Part shown: one piece after another, positions 1 through 9,579 of the stretch
How positions within the stretch are numbered: the stretch's first letter is position 1
Layout: every line of letters begins with the position of its first letter
Assembly: GCA_904063045.1 (NCBI GenBank)
Contig: CAJFCJ010000135.1
Location: 1 to 30,824 of the forward strand
Reading direction: 5' to 3'
DNA length: 30,824 bases
Source: Dimorphilus gyrociliatus
Lineage: Eukaryota; Annelida; Polychaeta; Dinophilidae
Notes under the pieces: model-generated
Told to the model about the DNA's origin: nothing
Seen by the model: the letters and a program-made list of their open reading frames with translations, nothing else
Databases searched by the model: none
Made by a program: the position numbers and the translations under genes

Positions 1-13
1 AAACTATTTATAG

Positions 14-500
14 GACTTTTTAAGCAATTCACCAATCTGTTTTAAAATTCAAATAAGAAGTGAAAATAATATTTATTCATACTATTCTTTTTTCATTTAT
101 GGAATTTTAACATTTTTAATTTCATTTTCAATTTCATTATTTTATTTTTCAATTATTAAAACTATTAAAAAAAGTAAAAAGCAATTTGAAAATATGAAAA
201 CGTCATCATTTTCAAAAGATATTTCACCTTCAATCTATTTAATTGTTCTTTCAAATTTAATATGTTGGCTACCAATCTCATTTTTAGGTATAAAGTTCTC
301 TATTATTTTGTATCTAATGAATATTTAAAATAGGTATTTTATCTGTAACTTGGAAAATTGAAATGAGTGATACTACTTATACATGGATTGTTACATTTCT
401 TGTTCCGATCAATTCCGTTTTAAATCCATTTTTCTATACATTTGGAGAATTTTTGTCCTTTCAGAAGAAAAGGAAGAGTGATAAGATATTAAAACAGTAA
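14..500 (+). CDS. LGR/relaxin-receptor-like GPCR, C-terminal part (5' end outside window)
   Basis: Two exons (14-287 and 334-500) joined by a 46-base GT-AG intron in phase 1. The upstream part lies beyond the window; an acceptor TAG at 11-13 opens the first exon. The reading gives an extracellular-loop cysteine, a hydrophobic TM5, a lysine-rich third intracellular loop, and a TM6 with the class A motif CWLP. After the intron come TM7 with the NPxxY-type motif NPFFY and a short basic tail ending at TAA (498-500). The stretch around TM6-TM7 (ILSVTWKIEMSDT, then VPINSVLNPFFYTF) resembles the glycoprotein-hormone/relaxin LGR subfamily more than other class A receptors. The role would be ligand-dependent G-protein signalling at the plasma membrane. 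Subfamily is inferred from TM6/TM7 only; the LRR ectodomain is not in view. Confidence 0.8.
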
Positions 501-1348
501 AGGGGAAATTCAATTTGAAATCTTTCAAGTCTTTTTAAAAATTATTATTTTCTTACTTGCAGAAAACTAGAAATTGAAAATTATAGTTATTTAATAAGAA
601 TGAAATGTATTACTATCATAGATAAAGACATTATTAATGATATATTTTACCCTTTTTTTCCCTATCAGACTGTTCATTCTTTAATCATCTTTACACAACT
701 CACTCAAACATAAACTTGGTGAAAAAGTTTCTTTTTCAATTAAATTTTGAATCGTATCTCTACCAGAAATTTAGATATTTTAAATGTATTGCAAATTGCA
801 TGTCAATTATAAAGGATTGTCATGAAAATGAACTTTCTTTCCATGGTAATTTCAATGAGAAAATAATTCATTATCATGTAATAATGCAACAAATTAATTT
901 TTTATTGTTACTAATTTCTAAAATGTTATCTTCAGATTCACAATAGAAATGAGTATGTTTTTTCAATTATTCCAGGAGAAATGGCTGTTGCTGATGATAT
1001 CAATAAGAAAAATGATATTCTCTCATTTGGAATGTTTCTTAGAAAAATCTTACAAAAAAAAAAATTTATGCTAAACTGCTAGAAATGTTAACCTTTTACC
1101 AAATACACAAAATATATAGTACAAAACAACATTGTAGGTCTATTATATTTAGTAAGAATTCTAACTATATATAATTAATAATTAAGCCTACATAATGTAC
1201 ACTAAACCATCTGTGTATAGTAACAAATGAAAAGACCCTGATCCGAGATAACATTTATAGGGATTTCTACTCACTAAGTGTTCACTTTCCTTGAAAGCAG
1301 TATCCTGTCATTGATCCTATGAAAATATAATTATTGATTCAGCTAAAA
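501..1348. other. No gene recognised
   Basis: AT-rich sequence after the GPCR stop. It has an open frame at 716-946 with no family signature and atypical composition. A pyrimidine-rich tract followed by CAG at about 974 could be a splice acceptor, but no exon can be supported. Confidence 0.5.
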
Positions 1349-1500
1349 GGGTTGACAGAAAATGTCCACAAATGAGAATTTTTTAAAACTAGATTTTGGA
1401 TTGAAAAGAGCTAAGAGGAGGAATATAGCAACAAATTTCTAGTTAGGAGGGTCTCATCTAAGGGTTAGGGATAAGGAAAAGGGCTAGGTTAGGGTTAGAA
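1349..1500 (+). repeat. MITE of the GACAGAAAACGTCC family, right end missing
   Basis: Starts with GGGTTGACAGAAAATGTCC and carries the family interior: a stretch related to ACTAGATTTTGGATTGA, then a TTAGGG-rich part (AAGGGTTAGGG, GGCTAGGTTAGGGTTAG). The opposite terminal repeat is absent. The same order of blocks is seen at 11,267, 17,924 and, reversed, 20,648. Confidence 0.7.
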
Positions 1501-1550
1501 TAAAGCATTCTAACAATATAGCAATTGTAGATGTTCAAGTAGAAACAGTA

Positions 1551-1759
1551 TTGTTGTAACTTGCAAACGCATAAATTTGACAAGCAAGAGCAGTACAAAT
1601 TTGGTGCAGTCAACAGGATTATTGTTTTAGTTTATTCAAAAGTTCGGAGAAAGTAAATATGGTAGAAGGAGGAAATGGAAATGCCAATCGGGCAGTGACA
1701 GACTCTAACCCTGCAACCCCAGCAACCCATCAATGCTACTATTGCAAAAACAGTGGGGG
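1551..1759 (+). mobile_element. LTR retrotransposon fragment: LTR end, primer-binding-like site and start of gag
   Basis: The segment TTGTAACTTGCAAACGCATA (from about 1556) recurs with few changes at about 30,214 and looks like an LTR terminus. It is followed by TTTGGTGCAGTCAACAGGAT, which resembles a tRNA primer-binding site, and then an ATG at 1659. The frame from 1659 begins MVEGGNGNANRAV and contains CYYC; it runs out near 1759, where unrelated sequence (the 3' coding end of the neighbouring minus-strand gene) begins. The gag identity is inferred from position; the retroelement nature of the family is supported by gag and protease fragments elsewhere in the window. Confidence 0.5.
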
Positions 1760-4044
1760 GAAAAATGATTTATATTTCCAACAATCAAATCAGATGTTAA
1801 ATATTTAAAGTTTTTTGAGTCTATATCTTTAGACTTAAAAATAGGATTTAACACCAATTTTGACATTTTTTCTCCTTGTAATTTTCCATCTGGTTTACAA
1901 TCAATACAACTTTTAAGTTGAATATAATCGTTCTTTTCCACAAATGAATAATTTTCCTGTTTAGAAACAACAGTTGGTTTTTGATACGATTTGTCTGGAA
2001 GGATTATTAATGAATTTTCAGCTCTTAAAATTAATTCTTCATCAGTAAAATAAGCTGTTGAAAATGAATTTATAGCATTATTCAACCTATCAAAGACTGG
2101 ACATTCATCTTCAATCAAGTTCTTATCTTTAGTTTCCAGTTTGATAGTTAAATTTTTAAATTTTATATATTCAATATAAAATTGTTTATTGTAAATAATT
2201 CCCTTTAATAAAAAATTTATTGGAGAGACTGTAACATTCAAGTCTCCATTAATTTTAATCCGAATCCAAGCATCTTTCATTGATTCCAATTTGAAATCCT
2301 TCAGATAGACAAGATTATTCAAAAAGTTAATGGTATTCTTTCGGTGTCTTATTGATAGGTTACAGCATATAAAATTTTCTCCTACATATTCCGCTTGAAT
2401 GCATAGCAAAAGCACTAACTCTTCTTTACCATTTTCCCCACTTTCAATTGGGAAGAGGTGATCGTCATTATCAGTATTGATGAGAGGAACATAAATTGAT
2501 TAATGCTCTATTATTGTACCATTTTCCAATAGTACAACATTGTCCATTTTATAATCGAAAGCTGGCACAACAATCCAGCCAATTTGATTTGATATTTTTC
2601 TTTGAAACTTACAATTTCCAGTTTGTTTTATTGTAACAACTAACAGAGATTCATCGAAAGAATCTAGTTGAGTTGTATCTAGAACAAATCCAAAATCATA
2701 GTTGGTTTTAAACTCTCTTTTTTTGCCTTTATCCTTTCCATCCAACCAAAGAATTATTCTAATACTATCCTTATTCCAGAACATGAATGTGTCATTAACC
2801 ATCCTTTTCAATGCATTGATGAAACATTTGCATTTTGGACAACTAAAACTTTCTATTTCCTCTTGTTTTTTAAACAAATAGGCTGAAAGCTTCTCAGGAT
2901 TTTTTGACAAGATATTTTCAGATTGAAAAGAAACTTTTTTGAATAGGAGAGAAAAAGAATAGAATAATTTATATATTTTGAATAGAACAATATTTACTTT
3001 CAGCAAATACAAGAGATATTTCTCTTTCTGTTAAAAAGCAATAACAACTAAAATTTCTGATTTTCTCATTAATTTTTTCCATATCTATAAATTTGAATTT
3101 AAAATTGAATGAATGAATGAATTGTATGATAGGGAAATAACCTTTTCTAAATTCATATTCACAATCCATTATATAATTATCTTTAGATGAGTTTTTATAA
3201 TATTTAAAAGAAAGGGAAATATTTCTGTCTGCTTCTACCAGTTTATTTGTAATTTCGTGTTCTTTTCTGACTTTTTCAGGTGTGGAGTAAAATGTTGTAA
3301 TTGTATCACTCAAATTACCAACAGTATAGATTAGTTTTAGAGAAGAAATTTTATCCTCATTAAACAATATTTCTGTCACTTTATCCATGAATTTCTCTGC
3401 AAAACATATGAATTTTAACTTAGAGAGTGGAAATTCCCCTTCTTAAACTGGGAAATTAGTTAAGAACCATCAGAAGATTTCACATTTGATAATGTTATTG
3501 AATCAGTTTTACAATCAGGTATTTGGTGTGAAAATTTTGAAATATCACAGTGCAACTGGAGATAAACGTCATCTGTTTATAGTGATAAAGAAAGGTTGAG
3601 AGAAAATTATTAACAAAGTGCTCACCTTCATTATAATTTGGGAAGATGAATAATTTTGGTTTATTTTTAAATTCTTTACAAGTATCCTCATTACTTTTCT
3701 TTTGAAATTCATTGAATAACATACATTTTGATTCTGAACGTTCAAAGAGATGAAGACATAATTTATTTTTATTGATAATATGTAATGAAAACCTTCTTGT
3801 AAGAGAACAAAGAAGATAAATCTCTCAATGTTATTTGAATTTCTCTTTAAACTTTCAATTTTCAATTCAAATTCTCTTTCACTATTAATAATCCATTTTT
3901 CAGTACCATGACACTGAGCAGAAAATCTTGGAATATTCAGTTGTTTATCTTTGTTACTTTGCTCCACAGTGGAAGAGGGTAAATCTAGAAAATACAAGAA
4001 ATTTTAATTCTTAACAGAGAACTTATCTGCTTACCTGTGCTCAT
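1705..4044 (-). CDS. Seven-exon gene of unknown function with a ZU5-like C-terminal region
   Basis: Exons on the minus strand: 4035-4044, 3793-3984, 3626-3733, 3468-3572, 2998-3396, 2520-2933, 1705-2423. All phases agree and the total is 649 codons (648 aa). Introns are 50-96 bases. The breaks near 3,790 and 3,000 and the stop at 2,500 fall inside these introns, so no frameshift is needed. There is no signal peptide or membrane helix, so a cytosolic or nuclear protein is likely. Near residues 560-640 the segment SLIILPDKS...SCIDCKPDGKLQGEKMSKLVL...NHFS resembles the C-terminal half of the ZU5 domains in the two receptors of this window (ICKPDGQKF, ICRSDGQRF-like). The rest is unrecognised; a CPKCKC cluster is present. 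The last 15 or so residues are encoded by antisense retroelement sequence. The 10-base first coding exon and the 96-base last intron are the weakest parts of the model. Confidence 0.6.
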
Positions 4045-4081
4045 TTTAACAATGAATAGTGGCTTTATTCTCTGTGAGTGT

Positions 4082-4105
4082 ATATTATAACCAGCATGAT
4101 TAATC
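4082..4105 (-). promoter_or_regulatory. GATTAATCA-N3-TGGTTATA upstream element
   Basis: Lies about 40 bases upstream of the start codon at 4044. Read on the minus strand it matches 21 of 24 bases of the element at 16,237-16,260, upstream of the truncated LRR gene on the plus strand. The GGTTATAA core could be a TATA-like element; that is an inference. Confidence 0.4.
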
Positions 4106-4381
4106 TTAAGGCCAAATTGAATGATATGATTAAGAAAGTAGAAATTACTTTATCCACTTTTAGGTTAGGGTTACGGTAAAAATTAAAAATAGGGGATGCA
4201 TACAAACAATAGCTCAAATTGCATTGATCTTGATGTTCACTTCTATCACTTGTTCTTTAAAAACGCTCTATATTTTTTAGAAAAATGTAGACTTCACTCA
4301 GTGCTATTTTAAATGAATGGTTAACAATAGTTTTGGGCCTACTTAGCGACAAAGGCTATTTATATAACCTTTCTTTCTATC

Positions 4382-4436
4382 TCAATAACATTAAAAAAAC
4401 CTAATATTTTTATGGGTACGGTTTCACCCCTATTCA
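4382..4436 (+). repeat. Single tip of a second transposon family (GGTACGGTTTCACCC)
   Basis: The block CCTAATATTTTTATGGGT followed by ACGGTTTCACCCCTATTC is the same end that borders the six-unit arrays in both palindrome arms (12,391 and, reversed, 8,348). Here it has one unit only and abuts a gag fragment. Confidence 0.6.
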
Positions 4437-4566
4437 AAAATTCCTACCATTCAATACTACTGAAATGGCTTGTGTTACTGAAAGAGTTAGAGCTTCAACT
4501 CCTAAGTGCATTCAGGAATGGTCTTAAAGGAAAAATTGTTAATCATGTGGAAAAAGGTGGAAAGTG
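4437..4566 (+). pseudogene. Retrotransposon gag fragment
   Basis: The frame reads LQLLSAFRNGLKGKIVN, nearly the same as LQLLSIFRNGLKGKIVN in the minus-strand gag fragment at 29,208-29,545. It is cut on the left by the transposon tip and runs into LTR-like sequence on the right. It is a relic: only about 40 residues remain. Confidence 0.65.
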
Positions 4567-5222
4567 TACTTTGTTGTATTGTAATTGTAGGAATTTCTGC
4601 TTCTTCAGAACAGTATTCGTCCTTTCCAATCATTTATCAATTTACCAAAGTACTCAAACAAATAGAACCTTTCAAATTCGTCCACAAGTAGTCTTAAAAA
4701 ATGTAATTTTGGTAGAAATTAATCAACAAAATACCAGTATTTCGTTTAAAGAATATGTATTGAGTAAATGAGTTTCTAGTTCTAAACAAGTAAGTTTAAA
4801 CAACCAGTTAATGGTTAAAGAACTGAACTGACAAGCTGGGGAAATGCATTTCCAAAGCTTGGGTTCAAGTGGTCAAAGGATTACAAAGTTGAAATCTGAC
4901 AGTCTCATAATTCTCATGTAACAAAAATATGAAAAACTGTTATATCACACATATAAAATATAATCCTAAGATTAGGGCCACATGCTAAACACATGCCACT
5001 GCAAACAGGCCTGCCTCATCAGCATCTGGTGTTTGACCTGCATCTTTTCCATGTTCTTTGTTCTTTTGTTAATTGCCAAGTAGCCAACATCTGTTACAGT
5101 CAAAGAGTCTATTTCTTACAAAATAGAGTTCTTTCTAAATTACTAAAAGCTAACACTACGAAGTAAAAGTCTTTCTAAAGTTCCACCACTATAATCCCTA
5201 CAAAATATAAGTATTTCTATAG
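4566..5222 (+). repeat. LTR-like repeat R, copy 1, cut by palindrome arm 1
   Basis: Begins TGTACTTTGTTGTATTGTAA and is a direct repeat of 10,549-11,200 with scattered differences and a few small indels. Its 3' part is made of degenerate subunits of the type CTACAAAATATAAGTATTTC. The match to the second copy stops at CTATAG (5,222), exactly where arm 1 of the inverted duplication begins. The LTR identity is inferred from the adjoining gag fragment. Confidence 0.65.
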
Positions 5223-5298
5223 TCAGGTTAATGGATTCTAAATTCATCAAGAAAGAAACCACTGGCTTAGTATTTTGTTCCAAATACACCATTTAAAT
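5223..5298 (+). pseudogene. Tail of a retroviral-type protease frame, cut at the arm boundary
   Basis: Encodes LMDSKFIKKETTGLVF up to TAA. This is the C-terminal end of the protease-like frame found in full at 15,438-15,668 (minus). Only the end lies within the duplicated arm, which shows that the duplication breakpoint falls inside the retroelement frame. Confidence 0.6.
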
Positions 5299-5405
5299 AA
5301 AAATATTGATAAAGAAGCCATTGTTAAATGGGTTTAGATTCTACTATAGCCAGTGAAAGTGAAGTAATCAGTGACAAATTCAATGAAACACAAAAGTTCA
5401 TGTTC

Positions 5406-7703
5406 TTATTTTGTAGTGACTGTCAAATGTTCATTATCATAGCGTCCAAGCAACTCATCATCTATTTTACAATCTCGAACAATTACTTCAATATGATGTA
5501 AATTGTTAAGTGAAGTCATGAGTCCATCAAAAATTTTCTCCATTTCAATATATGGATTCCCATGTAAGTTTACTTTTTTTATGCTACTGCAATATTTCAA
5601 CATTTCTCCAATGGCTGTAGAGTCAGTTTTAGCTAGTCCACAATGCTTAAAATTTATCTGTCTTAAACTCTTTTGTGACGTTGAAAGTCCAGTACAAATG
5701 TTTGCTATTCCATTCCCTATTGTATTGTTTCCTAGATGTAATACTTCCAAAACATTACAACTATTTAACATATCTCCAATTTGATTGCCATGTTCCTGTG
5801 TTAAGTTACAACTACTAAAATCAAGGTGTTTTAAAGTGTTTGATAATTTCCTGAGTCCATTGCAAATGTCCAAAAGTCCATTTCCCATTTTGTCATTAAA
5901 AGATAAGTTGATTACCTCTATTTTAGTACAGTTATTGAACAATTTTTCAATAAATTTGCATTGATCCTCTTCAATTTTGCAACTGTTAAGTTGTATTTTT
6001 TTCAAGCTACTTGATGATGCTTCAAGACCTTGACAAATTTCCATTAAACCGCCATCTCCTAAGTTATTATATCTCAAGTCAATCACTTCTATTTTACACA
6101 ACTTTGACAATATCTTTCCAAGATTAATTGCTGAATCATTTTGTAGTGAACAAAATGGAAGTTCAATGCATTTTAATGTAAGTGGTAAGTTTTTAATTGT
6201 GTTAAAAATTGTATGTCCATCAGTCCATGAAAAGTTGATCCTTTCCATTTCATTACAGTTTTTCAACAACTTTCCAATATGTTCACCGTTTAAGACACAT
6301 TCGTAAAAGTTAATATCTTTTAAGGTATTTGATGAATTTTCAAGTCCTTCGCAAATTTGTGGAAATCCTTTGTCTATTGACACATTTCCACTTAAATTGA
6401 TTATTTCTATTTTCTTACAATTTTTCAGTAAGTTTTCAATTATATTAACTTTTGTTTCATCAGTTATATGAAGATCAGAGATATCACAACATGCAAGTTG
6501 TATATTTTTCAATGTTTCTGATGATTTTATTAGCCCATTACAAATCTTGGAAAGTCCCTTTCCCATCTCCGTATTGAGAGACAAGTTGATTTCTTCCATT
6601 TTAGTGCAATGATTGAGCAATCCTCCAATTTGTTCACATTGATCTTCAGTGATTTCGCAATCATCAAGTTGTATATTTTTCAAAGCTGTTGATGATTTTT
6701 CAAGATATTTACATATTTCAGATAAACCATCATTTCCCATTTTAGGGTTTTTTGTTAACACGACTTTTTCTATCTTAGAACACAAATTTAGTATATTTCC
6801 AATTTTTTTACATTCATCCTCAGTGAGTTCGCATGCTTCAAAGGCTATACTTGTAAGTGTTTCTGATGATTGTTGAAGTAAACTACATACATTTGATAAT
6901 GCATTTTTTAAATTTGTATTGTGTGACATATCAATTTCTGTTATGTTGTTATAATCATTTTTTAACTCTATCAACTCTTCCTGATAAAGTTTCTTTGCTA
7001 AAGAGCCTTGACTATGCACAATAGATATTGAATATTTATTCATATCAAAATTTTCTGTAGTAAATTTAACTTTGATATTTTCATTTTTTAATATATGTAT
7101 TTTAGGTTTCCTTTTAAAATATTCATACATTTTTTCACTTGTATACTGCTTAGAGTTTTCTCTTATAAACTTCTTTCGATCCAAAACAGCACTTTGTAAT
7201 CGATTTTTGATTAATTGGAAATCTTCTCTTATTAATCTTATATAATTCTCTTCGAATTCTTCAATGTTGTCTAGATTGTTTTTTTCATTTTTGTCTTCTT
7301 CTTTTTCCATACTCGAAGGATCCTCAACTATCTTTTTTGTCATTGTTGAAATATCACAAACAGTATGCCATTTTTCAATGCATTTAGAGCAAAGATCTTC
7401 CTTTTCATGTTCCTTGCAATAAAACATGGCCTCTCTTTTATGGTCAGCACAACTATTTTCTATGACCATTATATTTTCTTCATCAAAAAAGAAAGGCTTT
7501 TTTAAATCTTCTATTTTGTTTGCTTCTATATTTCTACATGAAGGACAAGTCAATGGAATTCGAAGGTTATTCAAACAATCCCTGCAAAATATATGCAGAC
7601 ATTGAAGAATCCTTGGGTGATTTCTCAACCATGATCCGTAACAAACAGTACATTTGACAGCATCCTCCTGAAAACCAAGTACTTCAAAATTCTGGTTACT
7701 CAT
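5406..7703 (-). CDS. TRIM-like RING/B-box protein with RI-type leucine-rich repeats
   Basis: Single uninterrupted frame of 765 aa from the ATG at 7,703 (the open frame runs 36 bases further upstream without an ATG). It has a C3HC4 RING (C18, C21, C35, H37, C40, C43, C53, C56), a B-box type zinc site (C85, H88, C96, H99, C105, C108, H113), a charged, probably coiled region at about 130-190, and then from about 255 to 750 many LRRs of the ribonuclease-inhibitor/NLR type. The LRR unit is about 57 residues, a pair of repeats with the pattern ICxGLxxSSxTLKxI...C...IGxLLxxCxKIExINLSxN. RING plus B-box implies an E3 ubiquitin ligase, with the LRRs as the recognition module. There is no NACHT domain. 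An immune-type sensor role is an inference from the architecture. The gene is intact here; its twin in arm 2 is frameshifted. Confidence 0.85.
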   Translation of the reverse strand: MSNQNFEVLGFQEDAVKCTVCYGSWLRNHPRILQCLHIFCRDCLNNLRIPLTCPSCRNIEANKIEDLKKPFFFDEENIMVIENSCADHKREAMFYCKEHEKEDLCSKCIEKWHTVCDISTMTKKIVEDPSSMEKEEDKNEKNNLDNIEEFEENYIRLIREDFQLIKNRLQSAVLDRKKFIRENSKQYTSEKMYEYFKRKPKIHILKNENIKVKFTTENFDMNKYSISIVHSQGSLAKKLYQEELIELKNDYNNITEIDMSHNTNLKNALSNVCSLLQQSSETLTSIAFEACELTEDECKKIGNILNLCSKIEKVVLTKNPKMGNDGLSEICKYLEKSSTALKNIQLDDCEITEDQCEQIGGLLNHCTKMEEINLSLNTEMGKGLSKICNGLIKSSETLKNIQLACCDISDLHITDETKVNIIENLLKNCKKIEIINLSGNVSIDKGFPQICEGLENSSNTLKDINFYECVLNGEHIGKLLKNCNEMERINFSWTDGHTIFNTIKNLPLTLKCIELPFCSLQNDSAINLGKILSKLCKIEVIDLRYNNLGDGGLMEICQGLEASSSSLKKIQLNSCKIEEDQCKFIEKLFNNCTKIEVINLSFNDKMGNGLLDICNGLRKLSNTLKHLDFSSCNLTQEHGNQIGDMLNSCNVLEVLHLGNNTIGNGIANICTGLSTSQKSLRQINFKHCGLAKTDSTAIGEMLKYCSSIKKVNLHGNPYIEMEKIFDGLMTSLNNLHHIEVIVRDCKIDDELLGRYDNEHLTVTTK

Positions 7704-7739
7704 ATCAATTGGAAAGGAAAACCAAAGAGCAGTATTCAC

Positions 7740-8223
7740 TCAAATTATCCGTTTCTGTTTACTGTAATTACCATAGTGAAAAGGTTATATTTTTCAATTA
7801 TAACCTTATAACCACCTATGCCAAACTATCAGTATGACCTAGTTAGAAACTTATTTTTCTCAGTACATATTCTTAGGACAAAATACTGCTATTTTGTTGA
7901 TCAACAATAAAGAACAATAGGCAGCTGATATTGTATTTAAATAAAAACCTTTAATAAGCAAAAAATGCATTCAAATATTAATACAATCACATCTTTTTAA
8001 ATGTAAATTGTGAATGTAATGTGTTAGTTAACTGCGAAATTTTTTGGTTGTTTAGGAGTTATTACACTTTCATATTAAACGAAACAACATTTATTGTTAT
8101 TTCTTTTTTACAATTCAACAAAATTAGTTTGATTATTAACTTTAAGAACACCAAATTTCTAAAAAATTTTTGAGGGATTCAATGGTTTTGATTCAAATAG
8201 CAATTATGGCACAGTTCCAGAAT
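7740..8223 (-). promoter_or_regulatory. Upstream region of the arm 1 LRR gene
   Basis: No coding potential. On the minus strand it holds a divergent fragment of repeat R (7,840-7,905) and an inverted pair of GGTTATAA motifs (7,783-7,813). Identical to 12,512-12,995 of arm 2. Confidence 0.4.
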
Positions 8224-8348
8224 AGGGGTGAAACTGTACCCGGGTGAAACCGTACCCGAGTGAAACCATACCCATGCCGGGTGAAACCATACCTGAGTGA
8301 AACCGTACCCATGCTGGGTGAAACTGGACCCATAAAAATATTAGGTTT
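8224..8348. repeat. Six-unit array of GGGTGAAACCGTACCC tips
   Basis: Six degenerate units of about 16-22 bases with the core TGAAACCGTACCC, separated by ATGCCGG, ATGCTGG or nothing, ending in CCCATAAAAATATTAGG. A single-unit version of the same end is at 4,382-4,436 in the other orientation. It looks like a repeatedly duplicated transposon terminus. Confidence 0.75.
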
Positions 8349-8672
8349 TTTTAATTTTATTATTTAGAATTATAATAATGGAACCTACAAAAATAAAAAG
8401 ACTGTTGAAATATAAACTGACAGCCATTTTAAAAATGAAGAAACTGAAGTTAACTTTCACTTTGGAAAGAATTTAATTTGAAAGTCAAGCTTTTTTTGAT
8501 AATTATATTTGGGCAAAGATTATCATTTTAGATTTAACTACTTTCAGATGAATGTTTCATTCTTCAGAGTGTCAGAAACATGACTGGTATGTCACAGCCT
8601 GAGAAGATAACAATTGATTTTGAGATGGGTCTGTGGAGAGCTGTATCCAAAATATAGCCAGAATCACTGTTC

Positions 8673-8738
8673 AGACAGAAAACGTCCCCAACAGAAAACA
8701 TCCCCAAACAGACAGAAAACGTCCCCAAAAATAAATTG
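8673..8738. repeat. Three-unit array of GACAGAAAACGTCCCCAA tips
   Basis: Three units in the same orientation: GACAGAAAACGTCCCC, ACAGAAAACATCCCC and GACAGAAAACGTCCCC. This is the terminal repeat of the MITE family, without the TTAGGG-rich interior. The mirror copy lies at 11,997-12,062. Confidence 0.8.
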
Positions 8739-8838
8739 TCAAAAAAGTTGAAAAAAATTTAAAAAATTTTTACAATGATGGTATAGAAAGATATAGTCTT
8801 TTTTGATATATGTCATTATTTCAGCAAAAAAAAACAGA

Positions 8839-9114
8839 TTAAATCTATTGGAATTCTTTTCATCAATGATTAGTTTGTTTGCTATTCTTATTCACTTCAC
8901 TTTTTTAATGATTAACCGATTTTGAGAGATAATTGATCTATTGGGTATTTTTGTCGTTCATTCATTTTTAATTAAGTTTTTAGGAAAATTGATCACGTGA
9001 TTCTTTTCAGTCATTGAAAACACCTTATCAATACTACTCAACTATCTTCGAAATATTTACTTATTCATGATTGTACTCCAAGTTAGTGTGAAAGATAGAG
9101 GAGAAGAGTAAAAA
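8839..9114. other. Start of palindrome spacer, no gene seen
   Basis: Unique AT-rich sequence directly inside arm 1. No reading frame or repeat was recognised. Confidence 0.5.
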
Positions 9115-9246
9115 ATGACAGACCCATCAACATTCACTGTTCTATATAGACTAAGAAAGAGACTCAAGACTAAAAGAAGAAGTAGACTTTTCCCTTGTTG
9201 GTATTGTATACATTGTAAAACTTGGAAAAACTCTCTCAGTTATTGA
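9115..9246 (+). other. Small open frame with a CxxCxxC cluster (doubtful)
   Basis: 43-codon frame starting MTDPSTFTV, with a strongly basic middle and the cluster CWYCIHCKTW. The spacing suggests a zinc-binding knuckle or the first exon of a zinc-finger protein, but no downstream exon can be joined with confidence. It may be chance. Confidence 0.15.
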
Positions 9247-9508
9247 TATTTTTTTGTTGACACCATATTCCAAAAAATTGCCTATTTACTTTATAATCTT
9301 TGTTTCTCTGTGGGTTCAATTTTAAAGATTATTGTCCTATAATATATAAAACATTCAAAAATCTTTCAACTAGGCCTACAATGTTTAAGAACATTTATTT
9401 CAATATTAAAACTACTATAATACTACAATTGTGCAAAAACTATACAATAGAAATAAAGAAAGTTTGTCCTTAAAAAAATCATCCACTAGATGGCACTAAT
9501 TGAATGTG

Positions 9509-9556
9509 CTTGTTTAGAACTAGAAGTTCATTTTACTCAATACATATTCTTTGGAA
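9509..9556 (-). repeat. Fragment of repeat R, inverted
   Basis: Reverse complement of the R segment that reads AAAGAATATGTATTGAGTAA and then TCTAGTTCTAAACAAG. About 48 bases remain. Confidence 0.6.
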
Positions 9557-9579
9557 AAGGTATATGTATTACTGGTTGA

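Larger units (their letters stand above)
5223..8838. repeat. Inverted duplication, arm 1 (3,616 bp)
   Basis: Reverse complement of 11,897-15,511. Paired positions sum to 20,734 at the outer end and 20,735 at the inner end, consistent with a single one-base indel (five A at 6,204-6,208 against four T at 14,527-14,530). Translations on both sides are otherwise identical and the non-coding stretches I compared also match. The arms contain the LRR gene, its upstream region and the transposon-tip arrays. Confidence 0.95.

Noticed and set aside
716-946. Plus-strand frame of 76 codons
   Set aside because: No family motif or splice context, and the composition resembles chance AT-rich frames.
1441-1500. 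Interstitial telomere (TTAGGG runs)
   Set aside because: The motifs are part of a repeated MITE interior and occur with the same ends at several places.
2500-2502. In-frame TAA ending the minus-strand gene early, or reassigned stop codons
   Set aside because: A 96-base intron (2,424-2,519) removes it in phase. All other genes use standard stops, so there is no case for an altered code.
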